A stretch of 64,000 nt of DNA from Phycomyces blakesleeanus NRRL 1555(-) (lineage: Eukaryota; Mucoromycota; Mucoromycetes; Mucorales; Phycomycetaceae): positions 2,075,732-2,139,731 of the forward strand of contig NW_017265134.1 in the NCBI RefSeq assembly GCF_001638985.1, given 5' to 3'. A model generated the notes under the pieces. That model made no database searches. It saw nothing but the letters and a program-made list of their open reading frames with translations, and had not been told where the DNA came from. The translations under genes were made by a program, and so were the position numbers. Shown here piece by piece: positions 25,044-40,495 of this stretch; position 1 is the first letter of the stretch; each line of letters begins with the position of its first letter.

Positions 25044-27726
25044 ATGAGCGGTTTTGAACTCGACACTACAAGCTACACGCTCCTAACATCTATTTTGACG
25101 GCTGCAGCTCTCCTGTCAATCCATAATACAAAGGGCCCTGACATTCATCCTCTTTTACTTAATACTCAATCAGATGTATCGCGTTTACGGCATCCAGGCG
25201 AAAGTGCAATGTAAATTCTTTTTTTCGTCTTATCAGAAGATACATAAGAAGATAAATTACATGTACTTTTCTTTTCTTCTTCTTCTCTAAATGTGGGATT
25301 TGTTTTTGTAGCTATCGCTCCCGTATGTATCCCAACGGCTCGCCACTGTTGTCTACATTTGACCGCTCTATGCGTACCCTTTGCGATCTTTATGAAGCTG
25401 GTGGTCTGTCAAAGCAGAGAACGTCTCCTTTTGTTGGAAAATACACCGACTCTGGTGCATGGGAGTGGGTAAGTTTAGAATGCAATACAGATACATATGC
25501 TTGACTATTTATATTGACCATTAATCCTATAGACCACTTATGGTAAAGAAAGAGAAAGAGAGAAATTGTGTATTTTAGACAGAAAAAAAAGAAGAAGCAA
25601 ATAATAAACGCAAAATGTACTTTCTGTAGAGGTTATTAGTAACAAATCCAAACACGTTCAGGCTGGTCTTCGTACTTGGGCAGGACTTGTACCTGTCTCT
25701 GGAAACGAGTCTTCGTTTGTAGGCATCTACGCTTCCAATTCACCTGGTAATATTAAAGTTTTGTGTGATGTGTATAGTTGTGCCTTAGAGAATATGCTAA
25801 CATTCTATTATTATCTTTTCGGTTCGATCAGAGACTGTTGCAATTGGGCTGGGTAAGACGCGCGTTTACCCTTCTATTAATTACTCTTTAGACTGACACT
25901 GCGCTTACTTTTCGTTCTTTCGTTCTTTCACTCCTAAGCTTGCCACTGCAATGGCCTTGTGACTGTTCCTATTTCTGCTCAGGCCACCTCATCGCATGTA
26001 TCGCATGTGATTAAAGATACGTTACTCAAAGTACTTGCCGTCGACCCTGTGAATCTTGAGAGAGCTTTATCTCTTGTGCCAGGCACAAATGTCAAATACA
26101 TAGTTGTTTTGGGATCAATTGATGCTGCTAACAAGGACGCTGCAAAAAAGGCTGGTATTGAATTGCTCACCTTTAAGGAACTTGAGGTGCTAGGACAGTC
26201 TAGCACAGTGGAAGCTGTACGCCCAGGTAAAACAAAGCATAAACATAATGTGAAATACTGGTGCGGTCATTGGTAAAATAAGACCGACTATTAATTATGG
26301 GATCTGATTTAAAAGGACCAAACGATGTTGCTTCAATTATGTTCGATAGTACTTCCAATCAAGTAAGCAGATTATCTTGAACTTATAAATATATACATGT
26401 TTATGTATTAATCACATTGGATTTGTATTCAACAATATTCCTTAAAAGTTATCTAAATCGGGTGCTGTTCTTACACAAAAGGTAGGCTGTAGATACAAAA
26501 TTAAGGGAGTTAAAATACTAACCTATAAATGAATATCTATATCTATATATACATTAAAGAACCTATTGGCCAATGTTGGTAAATAGCTATTTACAAAGAT
26601 AGAAAATGTAAAGGGGGCATAAACTTATCTATATATCTACTATTATTATCTGGATTTGCAGCAAGTTACTTAATGGTATTACCTCCTCAACAAAAAATTA
26701 CTTCCAACGACAGATTACTTCATAACCTCCCTATTGGTAAGTTTTGAATATACTTTTTTCTTAATAATAAAAAAAAGGCATAATAAAATTGAATACTTAA
26801 AGTAACATGTGTGTGTATTTGTGTTTAACAATTATTTTTGACAGACAATGTTCTTGGTCACACGATTTCAAGCGTGTTCTATTATGTCGGTGGATCTATT
26901 GCCTTTGAGGCTGATGAGCCCAAGAAGGATGTAAAAGCAACACTTTCCAAAATTTCGGAGGCAAAGCCAACAATTCTCGTTAGGTAAAAGATTACTGGGC
27001 TAAAAATGTTTACATTCACAAAGATTGGGGCTAACAACATTGCTTTGTAGTGGCCCCCATTTCCTGCACCAAGTTAAAGAAGTGATCGAGTCAAATTATG
27101 GAAACTCTTTCCTCTTCAGACGTGGTTTCAATAAGAAATTGGAGTGCTTCAAAGAAGGACGTCTGGTAAACGACAGTAAATACGATATGCTGGTCTTCAG
27201 AGATATACGACAGACTCTCTTTGGTGGAAACTTGCGTGTTGTGTTTATAGATAATGGTAACGGTTATTGCTTACATAAGGGAATGTGTGGAGTGAGCTTG
27301 AGGGTTGGTTTTGTGGATACTAATGATAATGTATTGAAATATATAGATGACAATACTGAACCAATTGCTCCTTTCTTGCGTGCTGTATTGGGTGTCCAAG
27401 TATTAAAGACATTCAACCGAGCTGAGACTGGTGGAACAATGACAGCATCCATGTTCTATGATTATAACGCTGACACTGCTGCCTGTGGTGCACCCTTGCC
27501 CTGTAACGAACTCAAGCTGACAGATTTGACTGAGAATGGTTATACAGCTGAGGACAAGCCCAACCCTCGTGGTGAGATTTGGGTCAGAGGAAACAACGTG
27601 TTCAGTGGTTACTGGAACGACCCGACCTCTACTTCCGATGTTATGGATGCTGATGGTTGGTTTATGACTGGAATGATTGGTGAGGTCTTTCCAAATGGAA
27701 CTGTCAAACTTTTAGGTCGCAAATAA
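25044..27726 (+). CDS. Truncated, divergent long-chain acyl-CoA synthetase relative
   Basis: Thirteen exons keep phase to 552 residues: 25044-25210, 25312-25468, 25533-25542, 25630-25746, 25832-25852, 25939-26226, 26316-26362, 26449-26481, 26560-26578, 26662-26736, 26845-26983, 27051-27256, 27347-27726. The layout follows fungal FAA-type enzymes: IYRSRMYPNGSPLLSTFDRS, later GAPLPCNELKL, PRGEIWVRGNNVFSGYW and DADGWFMTG. Several key sites are lost. The AMP-binding P-loop (normally YTSGTTGNPKG) reads FDSTSNQLSKSG. The TGD aspartate is Met (TGMIGEV). The GYG-TE region reads FNRAETGG. The protein stops at LLGRK, so the ~130-residue C-terminal lid with the catalytic lysine is missing. It is either an expressed pseudoenzyme or a young pseudogene with open frames. 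Confidence 0.75.
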
Positions 27727-27891
27727 ATATAAACACACAAACACATCAAAATATTAAGCAAAATAGCAAGCAGAAACGGCATTAAAATGATCAAATATAT
27801 CCCAATAAACACAAAAATTATATAAAATGTATATTTCTTGTTTTTGCCTTTTTTTATATTTTGTCTGAGGCAAATAAAGGTCCCGGATTTT

Positions 27892-30485
<2,594 letters not shown>

Positions 30486-31837
30486 CGAGTGGAAAAACAA
30501 AAAGGACAAGAGAATAACAAGAAGGATTTGAGATTTGAGAAAGATTCATAACTGGATTTGGTATATTTTCTATACGCGGAGATGAATGTCGGGGTCACTG
30601 ACTTTTTTTTTATTCTTTTTTTCTTTTTTCGTTGTTTCCTTTCTGTAATGTACGTAGTTGAATTTCTGGCACGATTTCACACCATCAGTACATATAGAAT
30701 CATAAGTAACGGAGCAAAACGAAAGGACAAGAAGTATTGTCCTCGAACTAGATCCCAATAAGCAGTTGGATAGAAATTTAGTACATACTACTTCAAATGT
30801 AAGATATGCATGATATTCCAAGATGAGATAGTTAGATATAATAAAAAAAAACGAAGGCTTTAAGGTACCATTGCTAATGGAGGCTATACCGAGTTTGGCA
30901 TATTTATTGTGTTCCAACGCTAGTCACTAGCCTGCAGCAAAATCATTTACCGAATGTCAAAAAAAAAGGTTGTATCTTCCACATGTTTGTGAAGAATAGA
31001 GCTGAATGTTAAACAAACCAGCAACCAAAAAAAAATGCAATATTTCCGTAGTGAGATAAATATGCTATTTTTGTAAAAGTATAAGTGTCTCTATATTTAG
31101 TTGCATGCATAGGAATATGTATGTATTTATATAGATCCATATACATATATATACATGTGTGTATATTTCTGTACATTGATACATTGACCGTTTAATACAG
31201 AAATTCTAAAATTAACAATAAAGCAAAATACAAGAGTGCATACATATTTCATACTTTTTTTTTCTAAAACAAAGGCTTATTATATAACTCAAAATATCGT
31301 GCTGCAAAAAGAAGTAGTATTATCCAAAGGCTATTTATCAGATAGTGTGTATATACAGGAGACTCTTCAAATTGGAAACAAGCCTTTCAAGTTACTGCAA
31401 ATTTGACAAATAGCCTTATTATTTCTTTTAGCCCTTATTACAGCACCAGAGAGAGAGAGATATGGTTAATTGAATTGGACATCTTTAGGTTCAATTTGAA
31501 TTCTGTTTTTTCTTTTCATGATTTTGAGTAGGACTGCCATTTGATGCCTTGAAGATAGTGTTAATTTGACAAATATAATTCACATATTTCATAATCACAC
31601 AAGACTAGCCAGTCAGTCAGTAAGGCAGTCAGGCAGTCAGCATTAGCTTCAATCAAAATATCTTTCAAGTGGAACCAAGTCGCAATTGATTTTTTTTTGT
31701 TACAACTGAAAGTATCTTTTTATTTTGGTATAAGCTAATCCATGATAAATGATAGACTATATGCTAAAGACAAACAGTGGTAGGGTAATAGGCTCAGCCT
31801 ATCTATATGCAAAAAAAAAGAAGAAAGTCGGTCATCT
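30486..31837. other. intergenic between GH47 start and GH45 stop
   Basis: About 1.35 kb of AT-rich DNA with poly-A/T tracts. It contains TATG/TATA repeats (31110-31165) and a short tandem CAGTCAGT/AGGCAGTC stretch at about 31610-31640. No coding exon is recognised. Confidence 0.45.
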
Positions 31838-33065
31838 TTAGTTGCGCTGGCAGCCAGTCTTGGCAATGATCTCAGCAGGGCAAGTGACAGCCTTGAAGGT
31901 GACATCTGGGTTGTCGGCGTTCTTGAACCAGCCGAATCTCCACTTGCAACCGGCCTGCAACTGGGTAGGGAGATTGTCGCACTCAGAAAGAGAGCTGATA
32001 CCGCCATAGCGAGCACCCCAGCCGTCGGTGTTGGTGTTCCACTGGGACTGGCAACCGTTGAAGTAACCGACACCACCGCCGGGCATCTGCAAATCGAAGT
32101 GGTTGGTGGTAAGATCGTCACCGGTGTTGGTAACCTGGACGACAAACTTCTTGCCGGAAACAGCAGTGTTGGTGAAGGTGAGCTCGTAACAGCCGCAGCA
32201 GAAAGCGGAGGCACCGGCGCTGCCAAGACTGGCAGCAGCGAAACCGTAGGAAAGGTTGTCGTTGATAACCCAGGGCTGGTTGTCATTGCACATGTAAGCC
32301 TGGCCACCAACGCAACCACTCTGAACATCGGCACCGAGACGGCTCACACCGTCCTTGGCACAGGTGAGAACGGGCTTAGTGACGGAGGCCTTTCCATCCC
32401 AGGCGCAGGAGGGCTTGCAGCAATCCCAGTAGCGGGTAGTGTGACCGTTTCCAGAGAAGCCACCGGAGATGGGGCTGTAACCGGTGCTGGCAGCGGGGGT
32501 AGTGGCGGCGGCCTTGGTGGTGGTGGTGGTGGTAGTGGGGGCCTTGGTGGTGGTGGTAGTGGTGGTGACGGGGGCCTTGGTGGTAGTGGTGGTGACGGGG
32601 GCCTTGGAGGTGGTAGTGGTAGTAGTGGTGGGGGCCTTGGAGGTGGTGGTGGCGGCAGCCTTAGTGGTGGTGGTGGTAGCCTTGGTGGTGGTAGCAGCCT
32701 TGGTGGTAGTGTTGTTGTTTACTTGAGCTAATAATTAAAAGCTTGTTAGGCTCATAATTCTATAATAAAGAAAGACAAAAAATCTATTCTTTTCTTTTTG
32801 GTATACTAACCATTAGGAACACACTGGGAGTACCACTCGTTGTTCTCAGCAGCTACGCAAGTGAATCCGGCAGTGCAACAAGTGGGACCAGTCCACAACT
32901 TGCCTATAAGAAATGGTTTGGTATAAGTATGGTTTGGAGACAATGTGTTACCAAATTACCATCCCCGGACTTACCGCCACACTGATAGTAGCCTTGGCTG
33001 CATTCAGCGGCATAAGTTGAGCTAGCAGCGAGGAGGAGGGCGGAGGCGATGATGGAGAACTTCAT
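31838..33065 (-). CDS. GH45 endoglucanase with N-terminal CBM1
   Basis: Three exons (33065-32975, 32903-32811, 32727-31838) join to 357 residues. A signal peptide (MKFSIIASALLLAASSTYA) is followed by a CBM1 at about 20-62: CSQGYYQCGGKLWTGPTCC..., ending WYSQCVP. Next is a ~80-residue linker of Thr runs punctuated by KA/KAP, then the GH45 domain. TRYWDCCKPSCAW holds the first catalytic Asp at about 159, and HFDLQMPGGG holds the second at about 273. These secreted inverting enzymes cut beta-1,4-glucan; the CBM1 binds crystalline cellulose. The CBM-first order matches the endoglucanases described from Rhizopus, Mucor and Phycomyces. A TATA-like TATATAAAGG on the minus strand lies ~80 bp upstream of the start. 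Confidence 0.95.
32490..32718 (-). repeat. Thr/Lys linker-coding minisatellite
   Basis: A run of (ACC/ACT)n codons broken by AAGGCC(CCC) units encodes the endoglucanase linker. On the plus strand it appears as GGTGGTAGTGGT-type repeats, which create long antisense Gly- and Val-rich open frames that are not genes. Confidence 0.85.
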
Positions 33066-33141
33066 GATTGGATGATTGTTCTGTTTTGAAGGATAGGAAG
33101 TGGGGTTGATGAGTTTTTTCCTTTGAGCCAAACAAGGGCTC

Positions 33142-33151
33142 CTTTATATAC
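33142..33151 (-). promoter_or_regulatory. probable TATA box of the GH45 gene
   Basis: TATATAAAGG read on the minus strand, about 80 bp upstream of the start codon at 33065. Position and sequence fit a core promoter; this is inference. Confidence 0.5.
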
Positions 33152-36100
33152 TTTTTTTTAATTATTTTGAAATATTTCTTTTTTGGTACACCTTTGATGA
33201 AGTGTGCAGATCTGCTCATTTCAACAAGCCAAAAAAAAAATTTGGTTAATGAAAGTGCTACATCGCTTCGGAAGAGTATAATCCAAATGAGAGACTTTGT
33301 ACAATTTGACCTAAGAGCCTCGGGATCGCCACCCTATCCCAGACCTGGTTCTGCTCTCTTTGGCCAGCTAGCAAGTGGTTGTGGGTAACAACCTAGTAAT
33401 TCGCATACCCATTTCTGGAGGATTTGTTACACGCAATATTATGCCAATAATTTCACTTAATGAGGAATCGACTCCGCGCTGGCAAAATAAAATAAAAATT
33501 AAAGTGGAAAAAAAAATCACACGTGTAGAATTGAATACGAAGAAGCTGCAAACCCTGTTTTTTTTTTGATATTTTTCTCCGTTATCTGGTGTGCATATCA
33601 TGCCTCATTGACAGTTTCTTAGAGACAAGTTCGCACACAGAAAGAGATATTTATTAGATATACAGATATACAGATATACAGATATATTAACAGAAACTTG
33701 TATAACTTTATATGTCAAAAACTCGGTATACTTGTTCCTTTGTCAGTTCCTTTTAGGGTGTATATTTTTATCATTTTTTTTATAAAAAATAAATTAAAGT
33801 CATAAAGATTTTTTTCCAGGTACTTGTTTTCCCGCAACAGTAGTAATAACAACAACAAAAAAGGGGGGTATATAGAATAAAACAATATATACTCCTTCAA
33901 GAGTTCCCTATACTAGTCAATTAGTGTCTAAGACCTAATGCTGGTCCTTGGGTAGGACGATTATTTTGGTGAATCTTAATTTCAAGCTTGTCATTTTAGT
34001 TAGACTACAGCTACAGCCTATGTTATACCAATTTTCTTACAGCACAGTTCCCATTTAATTCAATAAATTATATGTTACTTTTTCACGCGTCTAGGCCAAG
34101 TGCTATAATATTTTCATTTATTATATTTTGTCTTATTTCTGACTATAATTCATGAAAAAGAAGATATGCCGCTAGTTTAAGATACCGTGCATAATCTAGA
34201 CCGAAAATTAGTTAATCTATATGTTTTATTAATCAAATATTATAATATATTTGAAGCAAAAGAAGTCCGCTTTCCAGATATCCGGTAACACTATAGATAA
34301 ATTGGTATCGACCTCTCGAAATCGAATCTAAAGATATGCTAAAGTTGTATATATATATTTTCATTTAATGATATTTAGAGCAAGCTGTAGATACATTATA
34401 TCATATTACATGGGAGCTGTATGACAGCTAAAAGTGTCTAGATATTGTATAATTTGTTTTTCTTTTTTTTTTCTTTATTGTTTTTGGAAATGTCATCAAT
34501 AAAGATTAATTGGATTTCTCAAGTGTTTGCCTAAATAACGCACGCGCGTGTGTACGCTTGTGCGTCTATACGTTTATGTAGTATGCATAGCTTTATAGTT
34601 GTTTAGTGTTTTTTTTTTAAAAAAAAAGTATATAGAGAAAAGAATATTACTGTTCAATAATGGTACTACCTGTTGATTTTCCTTTGAAGAGATTTTAGTC
34701 TGTTAAAATCTGTGTAAAGAAAAAAAAAGGGTCATAAAATTAATATAGCGAATCGTAGCTTTTTCTTTGAATTAAATAATCCTTTTTATTTCCTTTTAAT
34801 TACACAAGTCTAAAACCTACATCGAACGGCATGGCTGTGGTAGCATCTGTACCACATTTGGATGTACAAACCCGAAACAGGGTAGTAAAACGGCCGATTG
34901 TTTTACTTAAATTTTTATATATTTCTTATTATTTATTATTATTATTATTGACTAGGAATATAATATAATCTTTTTTTTTGAAAAATGTACACGATCTGAA
35001 TATAACTCAAGGAGTAAAAATAGGCTTTGTATATATCTATTTATTTTATGATGATGATTTATAGACGGGTGTACCAACCAGGTGGAGTGTAAGTGGGTAA
35101 GTCGAGGTAAAAATTCTCAAAAGCTTGCTTTTAATACGATAATAAAGGAGGGGTTGTGGACTTGGAGGTGTTTTTCGATTCTGTAATCCTATATTGGTTT
35201 GTATCGAGCAAGCATCAAAAGAGATTTAATAACTAGGTACAGGCTAACCAGCCAACTAACTAGCTAGATAGATAGATAGATAGACAGCCAAATGAAAAGT
35301 TGTAAAACTTGACAGTACTTAAAAGGAGGTGTGTACGATCACAGATATTCTGTTTATGATATTCTTAGATACTTGCTTCTTAAAGATTATTTTTGACAGT
35401 TTGAATAGATAGACTTTAGTATACTCATCATATATACATTTAGGAACTTAGACATATATCAACAATGGCTCTTTATACATGTCTCCAGAAACAAAATACA
35501 AAGTTTTTCTTTAGGACAAGAAATAAATAAATGAATGTATATTGTTCAGTTATTGCTCTATACTTCTTTGCTTGGTGTATCCCTTTGGTAAAGATCAAAT
35601 TTGGCTAGTCAGATACTTGTGTATATATGAATACATATGATAAATACATACTTTTCAAGCTACTACATCTTTATAAGCCATTAATTTATTTATTTTACAT
35701 TTTCTTTCTGATAACTCTTTACAAGTAATATACAGATATATTATCAAATATGAATAGCAGTCTTTTTTTTTCTCTATAAAGAAATATGGCCTTTGTAAAA
35801 TATCAAAATCTTCGGGCAAATAAAAGTCAAAAACCAAAATAAAGAGAAAGGATGTCTTTTTGCTCTATACGTAACATTGAACTCAATAACTCTCAGATAC
35901 CCATATTACTTTCCAAATAAAGCAGGGTTAAATAGGTTGTACTAAACACAAAACACCAAAACTTGACTTTTCCACCCAGAGTACATTTATTTTTATTTTT
36001 TGAATTAAGATGTAATAATTCTATTTTAATTAATTGAGAGATATTTGGTTAAACAATGTATAGTTTATAGAAGCAATAAAAAATACTGGACCCATGTATC

Positions 36101-38143
36101 ATTTGACAGCTACACACGGAATAAACGATGAGAACAAGAGTAAATGCTACATTATTATTTTAAAAAAACGCCCTCTCCTTCTCCTTGTTTAACAAACACG
36201 AATAATACTTTGGAGAAAGAAAACAAAGAGACCTGAAGTTCAAGAACAAGAACCCATTTTGTTTTTATACACGCGTAAAAGGTTTGCTTAAATTCTTGGT
36301 AATGATCACAAAAATTATTGAAGTTATATTTCTTTATTCCACAGAATAATGAGAGCGGAATCATATGTGTACTATCCTAAATGTGTCAAGGTCTGTCATA
36401 GCTATATATAATACAATTATCTTTAAATGAGTTGTTATTAAAGACATACTATATTTGAGACGAACAGGAGTTTTTTATGATTTTGGAAAATATTTAAAGT
36501 TGGCCAATTTAGAACATCTTTATTGGATTTTGTAGACAAGAGTTGGTGGATTGTTAGACATGTACAAAAAATTAAAAAAAAAAAAGCATGATACCAAAGA
36601 TGTCCTCCTAGTCTTTCTTTTTTGTCCTACTATGAATATTAGTATATTATAAATTTATGTAAATGATAAATATTCGTTATTATAACCTTTGTGCACAGAC
36701 TGGTTCATTAGATGATTTTTTTATAGTCTACAGTAATCATCATCATGATTAAAGTAAAGGAGCCATTAAAGATGTGTATATTTCGTTTGATTGCAAGTGA
36801 ATATGGTATTGGGCATGATGTTATCGTTTTCTTATTCATTTATTAAATATTTGTAAATGAGATATTTATTTAACTGGAGCGTAAATCCAAGTTTGACAGA
36901 TATATTTCAATACCGTGGTGTGGAATAGAAACACATCAAATATACCCACCAGCCCACAGATACACATACAGATATACATATACATACTTGCATACATACG
37001 TATGTATGTACAATGGGTTCTCAGTTATATATTCATTAATGCACTTTTATAATAGAACAAAAAAAAAAGCAAAAATAAGAGAGCAAAATGACAAAGACCT
37101 TATTTTATTTTACTGTTATTGTTTTCTCAACTGGCGTCGCTTGTTGTATCTATTAGGCTTACATGGAAGCGCCATTTTACAGTATGTCGAATACTTTTAC
37201 TTTGTGATTCTGTCAATGAATGATCAAATAAAACACAATGTGGCTAATAGCTTGTCCTTTCCACCACCCCTCTATTCCCCCCCTTCCTTTATTTTTATTT
37301 TTTACTTCAGGGTTGTGCTTGTGATTTTTTTATATAGATTTCTTTTATAAGTGAATGGCATTTCAAAAACAATTACAGGATTAAATTATATGGAATTTTA
37401 TTTTTATTTTTATTTTTTGAATTTTCTGTATATATCTATGTACATATACACGTATAATTCTGTTATAGTGTCATAATGTTAATTTTCAATTGGCCTTTAT
37501 CAAAAAAGAAAAAAAAAGAAAGTCTTATTGGAATGATGTATAGGAGATTGTTTAAAAGATTTTCGAAATTATTATGATGATTATGTTGATGATGGTAAAC
37601 TTGAGATCAAAATCGCGAATGATGAATTATGGATGAACGGTCATGACAAACTTAAAAAAGCACAGACTCGTTCTTTTGTGCTTATTAATAGATCCTTATC
37701 ATAGTAAACTCTGGGGATGTTGTTTAATTGCTGCAGGGTAATATTGTGTTGCCATTACAGAAGCTTTTCTTTGTCTTCCTCTTCTTCTTTTTGTTCTTCT
37801 GCCTATTCTAGTAAAACTAAAGGGCAAAATTAACTAAACAATTTTTCCTGACAAAATGGGTGTGTATATATCTTTTAAACTCAGTAAATGTAACCCTAGC
37901 TGTGTGTATTGCGTGTGCATATGTATGTACGTGTGTGTGTGTTGTGCTTCTGCAGTGTCTTTTTTGAGTCCTTGATTTTGGTTTTTGTCTTAATGATTTT
38001 ACTTAAGAAGAAGAAGAAAAAGGAAATATCATATATATTAATATAGCAAAGAATAATTGCCAAAGGGGTGCCTTGGGGGTAGAGTAAGAATTGGTAGTTG
38101 AAGAAGATTTCTTATATATAGTAAGAACAAGAACAAGAACAAA

Positions 38144-38287
38144 AGCAAGAGCAAGAGCAAGAGCAAGAGCAAGAGCAAGAGCAAGAGCAAGAGCAAGGAT
38201 ATTGATATTGATATTGATATTGATCTTGATATTGATATTGATATTGATATTAATATGCTTTGTTGTTGTTGTTGTTGTTGTTGTTGT
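38144..38287. repeat. Compound microsatellite (GCAAGA)n-(GATATT)n-(TTG)n
   Basis: Three adjacent tandem blocks: GCAAGA hexamers to about 38197, preceded by degenerate AAGAAC units; GATATT hexamers at about 38198-38251 with one variant unit; and TTG triplets at about 38260-38287. All six-frame ORFs here (Arg-Ala, Ile-Leu, Val runs) are products of the repeats. Confidence 0.9.
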
Positions 38288-38503
38288 TTTTGGTATTAAA
38301 CAGCGTATAAGCAGAGTATAGCACGTCATTTAGGATAACCGTCTTCTGATAACTTATTTTTTTTCTAACAATGCGGTATAGCGCAATGAGGCTCCATACA
38401 CCGTAGGGGTCCCTTTATTTTATCCTCTTTTTGTTTTGCTTTTTGTTTTTCATTTGCTTGATTATTTATTTGAAACTACTAAAAGTCTTTTTCTTCTTCT
38501 TTT

Positions 38504-38522
38504 GCTGCTGCTGCTGCTGCTG
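38504..38522. repeat. (CTG)n microsatellite
   Basis: About six CTG units, followed by degenerate TTATTG/TTGCTG units to about 38555. Confidence 0.8.
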
Positions 38523-38766
38523 TTATTGTTGTTATTGTTTTGCTGTTGCCGCTGCTGTGTTTCTAATTGAAAGGAGACATTTCATTTTACACTTGTATAC
38601 TATTATTGTTATTTATTTAATTTGATTTGATTTGATTTGATTTGCTTTTTTGTTAAAGAAGTATATTTCTGGTTTTATTTCCAAGCTAACCTGTCCTTAT
38701 TTCTTATATATATATATATATATATATAGTTATATTCCTGAGCCACTATTCAACCTCAACCAGAAT

Positions 38767-38823
38767 AGGAATAAGAATAAGAATAAGAATAAGAATAAGA
38801 AAATAAAATAAAATAAAATAAAA
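38767..38823. repeat. (AATAAG)n-(AAATA)n repeat
   Basis: Hexamer AATAAG units to about 38800, running directly into AAATA pentamers. Confidence 0.85.
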
Positions 38824-40384
38824 GGGGGATAATAGTATTGGTCCCAAACTGGCCTGAATTTAAGCCGATCTATAAAGTGCCTTCTAGGCCAAGAGAGTTT
38901 CTTTATTTAAATCTAGTCTGAATAATATATATATAAATCTAACAGTAATAGTAATAAAAAAAAATAAGAGTAAATACCTAAAGGAATATGACAAGAATAT
39001 TGATACTTGTCAAGCCACAAAGTAAAAGAAAAAAATTGTACAATTACATTTGATATTTATGTGTATATATATGTATATGTATATAGATATATATGTATAT
39101 ATATTTATGTACAAGAAATAGATCATGTCAAATGTACAAAAAGGAATTTAAAGATGTTTATTTTTGAATTGAAATATATGTGTGATTTGTTATGAGCTTA
39201 TAAAGAGTATAAACATCTTCTTCCAGCCACCCACCCACCTTATGTGTCGTGTTGGACATATAATTGATGATATAGCCCAGGTTTAGTAAAGAAAAAGAAA
39301 AAAAGAAAAAAGACCCTGCATACGGATGCGTTACATCATGATACCATCCAGGAAGGCGTAGACAAGGGCAAGTAATGATAATAATGATAATACAGCATTG
39401 AATCCGAATAAGTGATCTTCTGCACATCACACTAAATATACAAAACTATATATATATACTTTGAACCTTTGAAGATTATCGATTGTCTGGGAGCAAGTAT
39501 AAGTACATGATCTTTCTTCTTCTTTCTTGGTTCTTTGATTGAATAGACAACAAGTTATCTTTACATTTAAGAACAAATTTTGGTACAGACTGCTGATTTA
39601 TCTATTGGATTCTGGGTTTACAAGCTGTCTATGGGTAAGAGTTATAGGTCTCGGGGGATTTGAAGGGAGGGAGGGAGGGGAGAGTCTGCCTTTTCCCTGG
39701 TCTGATTTAGGACATCTTATGCGAGATGATGGCTTGAATATAAAGAAGATTGGTGCGTTTGATTAGGCTCCCGCTGTTGGATGCATATATCTATGCACCA
39801 TTTTACAGGAGTATGGTCTGTGTGGTGCGTGTGATGTGTGTATGTGTATGAGTATGAGTATGATGCTGTATATATATATATTTATTTATATATTTATATA
39901 TATGTGGGTGGTTCAACACTTGGACTGGTTGTAAAGATCACCTTATGGCTTGAAATAGAGAAAGGAATGGAACACATGGTGCGATGAGACGTGGCGTCGC
40001 GGGACACCCAACTTGACTGTAATGTTTACAAGAACATGATAGATGCATCAATGGAATGCGCGCACTGCAATACAACGTCTAGGTAAAAAAGCGAAAGAGA
40101 GATAATAAAATATAAAATACAAAATAAAAATAAAAAGCCATTTTTGGTTAAGCAATAAAGAGTCCATCATAAAAAAAAATATTACTACGCAATTAAATAT
40201 CATATGTATAAAAAAAGTAAGAAATAAATCTCCAGAAATCTCAAGAAATCTCAAGAAATCTAAATATAATTAAATAATTAATTAAATAAATAAATAAATA
40301 AAAAGATCAAATAAAACAGGGCTGTGAGTATAGGTGATCCAGCGACATTGGTAATTGATCTACGGAAATAAGGGAAAAAAAAAG

Positions 40385-40495
40385 AAAGCCAAAGCCAAAG
40401 CCAAAGCCAAAGCCAAAGCCAAAGCCAAAGCCAAAGCCAAAGGACACAGACATTCATAAAATGAATAGAGATAGAGAGAGAGAGAGAGAGAGAGG
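40385..40495. repeat. (AAGCCA)n and (GA)n repeats
   Basis: About nine AAGCCA hexamers at 40385-40442, followed by a GA run at about 40471-40495. They lie 340-450 bp upstream of the bZIP start. Confidence 0.9.

Noticed and set aside
32099..32731. 210-residue Gly-rich ORF on the plus strand (and a Val-rich one at 32484-32726)
   Set aside because: It is the antisense of the GH45 gene; the Gly/Val runs come from the Thr-codon linker repeat.
38144..38251. Regular hexamer array considered as CRISPR-like
   Set aside because: It is a uniform microsatellite without unique spacers, in a eukaryotic genome.
38003..38329. ORFs on both strands with Leu-Ala, Arg-Ala and Ile-Leu repeats
   Set aside because: They are translations of hexanucleotide microsatellites with no start context or motif.
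38366..38420. Short GC-richer segment considered as a tRNA-like gene
   Set aside because: It has no acceptor/T-arm pairing and no GGTTCRA B-box.
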